From an uncultured Chitinophaga sp. (lineage in GTDB: Bacteria; Bacteroidota; Bacteroidia; Cytophagales; Cyclobacteriaceae): DNA of 64,000 bases. The DNA lies in the NCBI GenBank assembly GCA_902168205.1, contig CABHOK010000003.1, positions 682,001 through 746,000 of the forward strand, written 5' to 3'. The position numbers and the translations under genes are program-made. The notes beneath the pieces were generated by a model. The model saw only the letters and a program-made list of their open reading frames with translations, was not told where the DNA came from and did no database searches. Numbering within the stretch: position 1 is the first letter of the stretch; every line of letters starts with the position of its first letter. This document shows positions 56,833 to 62,399 of the stretch, one piece after another.

Positions 56833-58245
56833 CTAATCCACTTCCTGAAATTTCTCATCACCGCACATTCTCACAATCTTCGGCATGAAGGAACCTAATA
56901 CTTCCACCAGGTCTTTCTGCGAATCCATTACCTGATGTATATTTTTATAGGCCATCGGCGCTTCATCCAGTCCGGAGCCGATCAACTCAACGCCAGCTTC
57001 TTTCAATACCTTGTTTACCTGTCCGGGTAAAATAGTTTGCTTCGCTTTTGTACGCGACATCTGTCGGCCGGCACCATGCGATGCAGAATTGATAGATGCT
57101 GCCAAACCTTTACCGCGTACTATAAAACCGGGGGTTGCCATCGATCCGGGTATAATACCCAGTACATCTTTACCGGCAGGTGTTGCGCCCTTTCGGTGAA
57201 CGATGATCTCGTTGCCAAGTATATCTTTCTCTTTCCACGCAAAGTTATGGTGGTTCTCGATCATCGCTAAGGGAGTCTCACGCAACCCGATGGCCATACG
57301 CTCGTGTATTTGATGATGACATGCAGAAGCATAGTCACCGGCCAGGTTCATCGCCATCCAGTATTCCTGCCCGGCTTCCGTATCCAGGTCCAGCCATGCG
57401 AGATGTTTCGCTTCCTGTGGAAGTTTACACACATCCATCGCTATATCTGTATAATGACGTGCAATGTTTGCACCCAGTCCACGCGAACCGGAATGTGATA
57501 GCAAAGCCACATATTGTCCTACCTGCAAGTTGAACTCGTTGATCGGGTTTAATATCTCTACAATACCAAATTCAACAAAGTGATTTCCGCCACCGGAAGA
57601 GCCGATCTGTTGCCACGCACGGTCTTTCAATTCACGCACGATGTTAAGCTCGCTGAATTCTTTTCGCTCAAAGATCGGGTGATCTTTCGGCTTTTTGAAT
57701 GTTGCTGTCCCGAACATGGTATTTTGCATCAGCATCTTCTTCAGCTCTTCGCGCTTGGCTTCCAGTGTAGCAGGAGCTATGTCATATATAGTCATGCACA
57801 TTCTGCAACCTATATCAACGCCAACACCGTAAGGTATAACGGCATTTTTGGTAGCCAGTACACCACCGATCGGCAAGCCATAGCCTTGATGCGCATCCGG
57901 CATCAACGCACCAGCTACTGTAACCGGAAGACGCATGGCTGTAGCCATCTGGTTCAATGCACCTTGTTCGATGGCATCCGCGCCATATATCTCGTATGAT
58001 TTTCCTGAATCAGCTAATGCAATGGTATTGTCCAAAGGTTTTAGTAATTCAATAGCCAATGCAGATAATTTATCGTGCGTTATAAAAGCGGAAGGATTTT
58101 CAAGCACCGGTTTAAAAAGCGATAGTTGTTTTTCGCTTTCCTGTGTAGCGTAATCTTTCGCAAGGATGTCCAATGCAATGCCAATAGCTTTGCCCGGTTT
58201 AAAACCTATCGCGATCAGATCGTTTCCTGTTAGGTTCATAATCAA
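56833..58245 (-). CDS. rtcB: RtcB RNA ligase
   Basis: 470 residues. GTP-dependent ligase joining 2',3'-cyclic phosphate (3'-phosphate) and 5'-OH RNA ends. Metal and nucleotide ligands are visible: PDAHQGYG (Asp117, His119), VDIGCRM (Asp144, Cys147), GGGNHFVEFG (His222), LLSHSGSRGLG (His251), and the guanylylated His390 in SHGAGRQMSR. No archease or RtcA is encoded here. Expressed from a promoter nearly identical to that of the TROVE gene. Confidence 0.96.
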   Translation of the reverse strand: MIMNLTGNDLIAIGFKPGKAIGIALDILAKDYATQESEKQLSLFKPVLENPSAFITHDKLSALAIELLKPLDNTIALADSGKSYEIYGADAIEQGALNQMATAMRLPVTVAGALMPDAHQGYGLPIGGVLATKNAVIPYGVGVDIGCRMCMTIYDIAPATLEAKREELKKMLMQNTMFGTATFKKPKDHPIFERKEFSELNIVRELKDRAWQQIGSSGGGNHFVEFGIVEILNPINEFNLQVGQYVALLSHSGSRGLGANIARHYTDIAMDVCKLPQEAKHLAWLDLDTEAGQEYWMAMNLAGDYASACHHQIHERMAIGLRETPLAMIENHHNFAWKEKDILGNEIIVHRKGATPAGKDVLGIIPGSMATPGFIVRGKGLAASINSASHGAGRQMSRTKAKQTILPGQVNKVLKEAGVELIGSGLDEAPMAYKNIHQVMDSQKDLVEVLGSFMPKIVRMCGDEKFQEVD

Positions 58246-58263
58246 TGTTCTGTTTTAACGAAA

Positions 58264-58302
58264 CAAAATTGATAAATCAGTACGCAGTCTTTTTGCGTAC
58301 TG
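58264..58302 (-). promoter_or_regulatory. Shared promoter/operator block, rtcB copy
   Basis: Dyad CAGTACGCA-N7-TGCGTACTG (58278-58302) with core CGCAGTCTTTTTGCGTA (58283-58299), then after 10 nt the minus-strand box TCAATTTTG (58264-58272), one mismatch from TAnnTTTG. The same core, spacing and box precede the TROVE gene at 62326-62361. Confidence 0.75.
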
Positions 58303-58320
58303 AAAATTTATTTGATTTTT

Positions 58321-58350
58321 TTTAGAGAGAATACAATAGTACTCTCTAAA
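58321..58350. repeat. Inverted repeat between slipin and rtcB
   Basis: TTTAGAGAG and CTCTCTAAA, 9-bp arms, 12-nt loop, 5 bp after the slipin stop. In the transcribed direction it is followed by A, not T, so it is not a typical terminator. Confidence 0.5.
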
Positions 58351-58355
58351 GTATA

Positions 58356-59459
58356 TCATTCCTTACCGGGTACGAAGATATTCCGCAGTTGATCGATTAT
58401 CTGGTTTCCACCCGATAACGAGATGCTGTTGATCTTGTCGGCAATCTTTTCTACGTACTCCATTTCTTTCAATTTGAATAACATCGTGTTTTCTTCCATC
58501 AGTTTTGCTGTGTTCAGTAAACTTCTGGTTGAAGCCGTTTCTTCTCTTCGTGTAATCACGTTCGCTTCAGCTTTCTTCTGCGCAATCAATACCTGGTTCA
58601 TGATATCTTTTACTTCACCGGGTAAAATGATGTCACGCACACCACAGTCTTTAATCACTATACCAAGTGCATCAGCTTTATCTTTCATACTCGATAATAC
58701 ATACGCTGCGATGGTATCTTTTTTCTCCAGCAATTCATCCAAAGAAAGTGTACCAACAATCTCGCGCAAGGCTAACTGTACCAGGATGTAAAGCTGTTTC
58801 TCATGATCCTTGGTTTCGATCAGCGCTTTTACCACATCCGTCACTCTATACTGTGTGTAAAAATTTACTCTTAAAGCAGCTTTGTCTTTAGTCAGGATTT
58901 CCTGTCCTGAAATCTCCAGTTGCAACTGACGTAAGTCTGCTTTTAAAACCGAGATGACAGTCGGGTTCTTCCAGAAATAGTAAACTCCTGTCTCTAGTAT
59001 TTTTACAAATTTACCATCAATCAGTAAAATTCCTTTCTCATACGACTCCACTGCAAACACACGGATATAGGGCATTACTTCTTTTCGTAAAAGTGTAGGC
59101 TTATCAATATCCTCAGTGATCTCGATCTTACTCAGATCAACGCGTACAAAAGAATAATCTATTAATCCCTTCCAGTATGCATACCGGCCTGCAATCAATA
59201 CGCTTTTGAAAATTCCGTTTTCGTAATGTAATACGATCTCCTGATCTTTTACATCAATTACGGTTAATCGTTCTGCCAGTGTCGTGTCGCGTAAGAGTAT
59301 ATTCAGTTCTATTGATGCATGAAAAGGTTTGGCCATATCGTATACCAGTACATCTTCATTGGGGAGTAACCAATATACTCCCTCGGCGATCACGCGCTTG
59401 TAATTGCCACTTCTGAATACCAATCCAATCTTTCCGGTGTTAATTCTAACCCTTTTCAT
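58356..59459 (-). CDS. Slipin-like SPFH (band 7) protein
   Basis: 367 residues. SPFH core at about 145-300 (IRVFAVESYEKGILLIDGKF, VYYFWKNPTVISV), then a helical region rich in Ala/Glu (IAQKKAEANVITRREE). An N-terminal domain (about 1-100) precedes the SPFH core and no hydrophobic membrane segment is seen at the start chosen (59459, MKRVRINTGKIG), unlike most slipins. Slipins scaffold membrane complexes and occur with RtcB-type repair genes; its job here is unknown. The non-coding tRNA-like array begins upstream. Confidence 0.8.
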   Translation of the reverse strand: MKRVRINTGKIGLVFRSGNYKRVIAEGVYWLLPNEDVLVYDMAKPFHASIELNILLRDTTLAERLTVIDVKDQEIVLHYENGIFKSVLIAGRYAYWKGLIDYSFVRVDLSKIEITEDIDKPTLLRKEVMPYIRVFAVESYEKGILLIDGKFVKILETGVYYFWKNPTVISVLKADLRQLQLEISGQEILTKDKAALRVNFYTQYRVTDVVKALIETKDHEKQLYILVQLALREIVGTLSLDELLEKKDTIAAYVLSSMKDKADALGIVIKDCGVRDIILPGEVKDIMNQVLIAQKKAEANVITRREETASTRSLLNTAKLMEENTMLFKLKEMEYVEKIADKINSISLSGGNQIIDQLRNIFVPGKE

Positions 59460-59579
59460 TGTTGTATAAATTATAGTTACTAAAAGTTTTTTTGAAAAGC
59501 AGCGCCAGACGAACCATCCCCCGAACGCGGAAGTGCAAGTGAAGTGTAACGTGGTCATTTAGTTTTCAGAAAGTGATGG

Positions 59580-59760
59580 CGATGTTGCCAGGTATATATA
59601 CCGGGCATAATGGCTGATGCGATCAGAAAAGTAAATGTCGTTGTTAAACGCTCTTGCATTTTCAAAGCATTCGGCTGATTGTGTAATTACCACGAGGGTA
59701 ATTATACGGGCCAGCCTCTTGCTGCTTTTGTTTTGACCTTTTTAGAAGCGGTCGACTTCA
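59580..59760 (-). ncRNA. Structured 3' end of the tRNA-like array
   Basis: On the minus strand a nested hairpin (GGCTG/CAGCC at 59712-59716 and 59673-59677, enclosing TAATTACC-CTCGT-GGTAATTA) is followed by CTGAT-CGC-ATCAG and the palindrome GGTATATATACC (59591-59602). Together they look like a folded RNA tail or separate small RNA. No open frame of note. Confidence 0.45.
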
Positions 59761-59765
59761 TTGTT

Positions 59766-59832
59766 ATGGATTTTGAGTCCATTGCTCTACCAATTGAGCG
59801 TTCACATTAAAGTGTGATGGGATTCGAACCCG
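59766..59832 (-). ncRNA. tRNA-like module with CAA anticodon loop (permuted, degenerate)
   Basis: Minus strand order: T loop TTCGAAT with a 3-bp GGG/CCC stem (59819-59831), acceptor-like strands TCACACT and AATGTGA joined by TT (six of seven positions pair), canonical D arm GCTC-AATTGGTA-GAGC (59784-59799), then stem ATGGA/TCCAT with loop CTCAAAA (Leu-type CAA). T arm precedes the acceptor 5' strand, as in the module at 59837. Pairing is weaker here. Confidence 0.5.
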
Positions 59833-59836
59833 GTTT

Positions 59837-59907
59837 ATTTGTTGCTCTACCCAAACTGAGCTATCCGTTCAGGAACGGAGAAGGAGTTGAACCTTCGACC
59901 CACAAAT
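59837..59907 (-). ncRNA. Circularly permuted tRNA-like module
   Basis: Minus strand order: anticodon-stem 3' strand ATTTGT, variable GGGTC, T arm GAAGG-TTCAACT-CCTTC, acceptor 3' strand TCCGTTC, two-base linker CT, acceptor 5' strand GAACGGA (perfect 7-bp pairing), TA, D arm GCTC-AGTTTGGGTA-GAGC, A, anticodon-stem 5' strand ACAAAT (6 bp with ATTTGT). Every tRNA helix forms, but the chain is closed at the acceptor end and open at the anticodon end. This is the plan of bacterial Y RNA tRNA-like modules and of permuted tRNA genes. Confidence 0.75.
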
Positions 59908-59940
59908 TGGAGGAAGACAACATCCGGTAAAGCAGCATGT

Positions 59941-60060
59941 TCACGATGCAAAGCAGCGCAACACTATGGAGCCATACAGAAACTCGCATCAGGTCTTAAA
60001 CCCTTTGTCTCTTCCACGTTTTGATGCATCATTACGATCACATCAAAAATCTTTATCTAT
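59941..60060. other. Unassigned part of the array
   Basis: Minus strand holds hairpin TTTTGATG/CATCAAAA (60048-60041 and 60026-60019) and otherwise no tRNA arm or open frame that I can identify. Possibly a further degenerate RNA or spacer. Confidence 0.3.
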
Positions 60061-60084
60061 AGTATATAGTATATCTCTTGTTTG

Positions 60085-60160
60085 GCCCGCAGATTTACGC
60101 AGGTGAACGCAGAATCAAAATTGAAACAATGTTCTGCGTATATCTGCGATTTCTGCGGGC
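60085..60160. repeat. REP-like palindromic element, copy 2 (inside the array)
   Basis: Bounded by GCCCGCAGA and TCTGCGGGC with internal ACGCAGGTGAACGCAGAA and TTCTGCGTATATCTGCG. Same family as 35419-35500. It separates the tRNA-Cys-like gene from the downstream modules. Confidence 0.85.
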
Positions 60161-60176
60161 AAAAAAATGTCGTTAG

Positions 60177-60250
60177 AGTCAGTGATCGGATTCGAACCGA
60201 TGAATATCTCTTTTGCAGAGAGATCCCTTAAACCTCTTGGGTACACTAAC
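60177..60250 (-). tRNA. tRNA-Cys(GCA)-like cloverleaf
   Basis: 74 nt in normal order: acceptor GTTAGTG/CACTGAC (7 bp, one G-U), TA, D arm CCC-AAGAGGTTTAA-GGG with GG, anticodon stem TCTCT/AGAGA and loop CTGCAAA (anticodon GCA), variable TATTC, T arm ATCGG-TTCGAAT-CCGAT, discriminator T as expected for tRNA-Cys. CCA is not encoded. It may be a working tRNA-Cys or a tRNA mimic; its setting among permuted modules is odd. Confidence 0.8.
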
Positions 60251-60308
60251 AATATCAAGTAGATATTATGAAAATATAAACAGGGCAAAAGGCGAAAAGC
60301 GCACATTA

Positions 60309-60412
60309 AGGTGCTCTACCGCTGAGCTATCTGTTAGGTTAGGTTAACAGAGCAGGATTTGAACCTACGACCACCCGGTTAAAAGCCGAAGTAACGCTAT
60401 TCTACGGCACCT
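60309..60412 (-). ncRNA. Permuted tRNA-Lys(UUU)-like module
   Basis: Minus strand order: closing strand AGGTGC, copy 4 of the 27-nt motif, anticodon arm TTCGG-CTTTTAA-CCGGG (UUU), variable TGGTC, T arm GTAGG-TTCAAAT-CCTGC, acceptor 3' TCTGTTA, linker ACCTAACC, acceptor 5' TAACAGA (perfect 7 bp), TA, D arm GCTC-AGCGGTA-GAGC, closing strand GCACCT (6 bp with AGGTGC). Joining the open ends would give a complete tRNA-Lys-like molecule. An upstream TAACAG (60416-60411) can also pair with CTGTTA, so an alternative fold exists. Confidence 0.7.
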
Positions 60413-60430
60413 GTTATTTTCTTATTATCA

Positions 60431-60501
60431 AAAAGGGCAACAAACCACAAGAGACTATTAGATTTTCAAGATCGAAGTAACTCTTATGTACGGCACCTTT
60501 T
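60431..60501 (-). ncRNA. Structured unit with 27-nt motif, copy 3
   Basis: Outer stem AAAAGG/CCTTTT, motif copy 60473-60499, inner stem CATAAGAG/CTCTTGTG (8 bp, one G-U), and a central loop CTTGAAA flanked by GAT/ATC resembling a Ser-type UGA anticodon arm. No T arm. A stand-alone or processed small RNA is inferred. Confidence 0.5.
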
Positions 60502-60573
60502 ATGAGAGAGCTATAGCTGAATGGAAATGTATTTCATCCTCGAAGTATTTCCACTCTACGGCATCTTTCATAA
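60500..60573 (-). ncRNA. Structured unit with 27-nt motif, copy 2
   Basis: Outer stem TTATGA/TCATAA, motif copy 60541-60567, inner stem TGGAAAT/ATTTCCA (7 bp), and the small palindrome AGCTATAGCT on the 3' side. No T or D arm. It abuts copy 3. Confidence 0.5.
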
Positions 60574-60577
60574 GATC

Positions 60578-60726
60578 AATAAATATTTAAGGAGTAAAAA
60601 ACGAAGCGGGTAATTGGGCATTGCTAGCCGGGAGTTGAACCCGGAACACTTTTCCATACGTGATGGATATGTGATTCCTCCCATTGTCGAGCGAAGTAAC
60701 CCGCCTCTACGACATCCTTATTTATT
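60578..60726 (-). ncRNA. Structured unit with 27-nt motif copy 1 and a T arm
   Basis: Outer stem TAAGGA/TCCTTA, extended by AATAAAT/ATTTATT; motif copy 60692-60718; inner stem GCGGGT/ACCCGC; then a perfect T arm CCGGG-TTCAACT-CCCGG (60628-60644) and a hairpin TCCAT/ATGGA. A run of six T follows ACCCGCTTCG. It is the first unit after the TROVE gene. Confidence 0.55.
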
Positions 60727-60743
60727 TTCAATTTCTTTATAAA

Positions 60744-60768
60744 CCTCTCCTTCAAAATGAAGGAGAGG
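60744..60768 (-). terminator. Strong hairpin after the TROVE gene
   Basis: CCTCTCCTTC-ATTTT-GAAGGAGAGG, 10-bp perfect stem, begins 7 bp after the TROVE stop. Only TTTATAAAG follows, so it may be a weak terminator or a processing/stability hairpin at the mRNA-array boundary. Confidence 0.6.
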
Positions 60769-60774
60769 TACAGC

Positions 60775-62301
60775 TTACAATTCTATATTCTCAATCTGGG
60801 CAAGTGCACGCTCACCATCTTCCAGTGATGCCAACACATCGAAGATTTTATCAGACCAGCCTGCGATCAGGTATACATCGTCTTGTTGTACATCGATCGG
60901 AGTATTTCCATACCCGGCCAGGTCGAATAAATATAGCTTTGCCCGTGGTGCTATTTTTTTATACTGCTTCCATAACCATGGTATACTTGATCCAAATGTA
61001 TCGATCGCACCATTGCTGTTCCATAGCTGGCAGTCAGTGAACATCATTACTTTATCTACTGCTTTGCCACGATTGATCAGGTCTTTTATCACTAAGTATC
61101 CATTGGTTGAATAACCAACTTCACCTTCGCGGTTGTAAAATTCCTGAACGTTAGCCAGTATATTTTTTCGGGATACCTGTATAGTTTTCCAGGTATCTCC
61201 AAACATACCGGTTTGCACGCGTTCACAACGAGACTGTAACAACATCGCCAGCATTAAACCTATATCATAGTTCAATACTTTGCTTTTGGCAGAGATTGGT
61301 TTTTGCATAGAGCCGGATACATCGCAGGCGATCAATACCGAAGTCTCGCTATTAAATCCACGTATGTTCACAGCGCTATAGGAAACCGCTGTCTCAAGTG
61401 CGCCCAATATTTTTGGAGCAAAGTCAGATTGTACTTCCTTTATCTCGCGGTATGCCGCCAGAAACCGGAATGGCAACTGTTTTGATTTTGCAACGGCATG
61501 GATATTGGACAGTGTAGCACATACCTGTTCGATAGACTGCGCTGATACCTCAGCTTCGAGTATATTTCGAAGGTTACGCAACAAGGCCATGTATCCTAAT
61601 TTTCCGCTCGCGATCAATGCCTCCCATGTTATACGGAATGCAGCACGTTTCTCTTTTTCATCGGCAAACTTTTGTTGTCCTAAAGCAGACAACTCGGTTT
61701 CCCAGGTATAGGGTGTCTCCAGTGTTCCTGTGGCGATCTTGTTGAAAAGCTCTTGTTGTCCTTCGTTCTCCGCTTTTGGGTGGACGATGAATAAAGCATC
61801 TTTCAATTTGATCTCCGCAGCACGATCATATTTAGCGAACTGATATTCATCGAAGCGATTGAATGCATCGGATAAACCATACTGTATCTGCTTGGAAAGC
61901 TTGTTCAGTTTTTTAGTGCCGGTACGCTGGTTTGCTAACTGGTAGTACGCTAACAATTCGGTGATTTCATCAGCACGTTGTATAACGCCCTTTACTGCCT
62001 TGCGAACTATACCATTACCGGATCGAGTCTTTGCCAATTCAACCGCTAACACCAAGGGTATGCTTCGCATATACATTTTGTTCCGTGTATAGATAGCAAG
62101 GCGTGCAACAAACGCAGGGTCGTTCTTGGCGATCAATGCACGGATGCGATCTACGCGGTTATCGGTAGCCTCATAAAATTTATCGCTCAGCGAAGTGGTA
62201 ACTACAGCACTATACAGCTCGGTACGTTCATCCAGTATATAGGCTTTTGTCTGGTGGTAGTTTACAGTTTCCTTTGCTTTACGAAATACATTGAATTTCA
62301 T
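60775..62301 (-). CDS. rsr: TROVE-domain protein (Ro/Rsr homologue)
   Basis: 508 residues from ATG 62301 (AAGAG ribosome-binding site; an upstream ATG at 62328 is less likely). The TROVE HEAT-like ring covers about 10-330 (FYEATDNRVDRIRALI, KAVKGVIQRADEITELLAYY, in parts) and a von Willebrand A domain follows with the MIDAS DVSGSMQKP near 345. Ro proteins bind misfolded RNAs and Y RNAs and direct RNA quality control. The adjacent non-coding array supplies likely RNA partners. Confidence 0.95.
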   Translation of the reverse strand: MKFNVFRKAKETVNYHQTKAYILDERTELYSAVVTTSLSDKFYEATDNRVDRIRALIAKNDPAFVARLAIYTRNKMYMRSIPLVLAVELAKTRSGNGIVRKAVKGVIQRADEITELLAYYQLANQRTGTKKLNKLSKQIQYGLSDAFNRFDEYQFAKYDRAAEIKLKDALFIVHPKAENEGQQELFNKIATGTLETPYTWETELSALGQQKFADEKEKRAAFRITWEALIASGKLGYMALLRNLRNILEAEVSAQSIEQVCATLSNIHAVAKSKQLPFRFLAAYREIKEVQSDFAPKILGALETAVSYSAVNIRGFNSETSVLIACDVSGSMQKPISAKSKVLNYDIGLMLAMLLQSRCERVQTGMFGDTWKTIQVSRKNILANVQEFYNREGEVGYSTNGYLVIKDLINRGKAVDKVMMFTDCQLWNSNGAIDTFGSSIPWLWKQYKKIAPRAKLYLFDLAGYGNTPIDVQQDDVYLIAGWSDKIFDVLASLEDGERALAQIENIEL

Positions 62302-62325
62302 AACTCTTGCGTTTAATTGACGATT

Positions 62326-62363
62326 CAAAATTGAAAGGCAACTGCGCAGTCTTTTTGCGTAGT
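62326..62363 (-). promoter_or_regulatory. Shared promoter/operator block, TROVE copy
   Basis: Core CGCAGTCTTTTTGCGTA (62345-62361) inside a dyad ACTGCGCA-N7-TGCGTAGT, then after 10 nt the minus-strand box TCAATTTTG (62326-62334). Identical core, spacing and box to the rtcB upstream region. It lies between the divergent TROVE and WYL genes, so it could also control the regulator. Confidence 0.75.
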
Positions 62364-62399
62364 GGAAATTTTTTACTTCTTTTCTGAAAATATTTTCAA

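Noticed and set aside
58321-58350. Terminator between slipin and rtcB
   Set aside because: The stem is followed by A residues in the transcribed direction; the T run is on the wrong side.
59837-60412. Ordinary tandem tRNA gene cluster
   Set aside because: Acceptor strands pair across the 2-8 nt junctions, complete 5'-to-3' cloverleaves are missing for these units, and only the tRNA-Cys-like gene reads in normal order.
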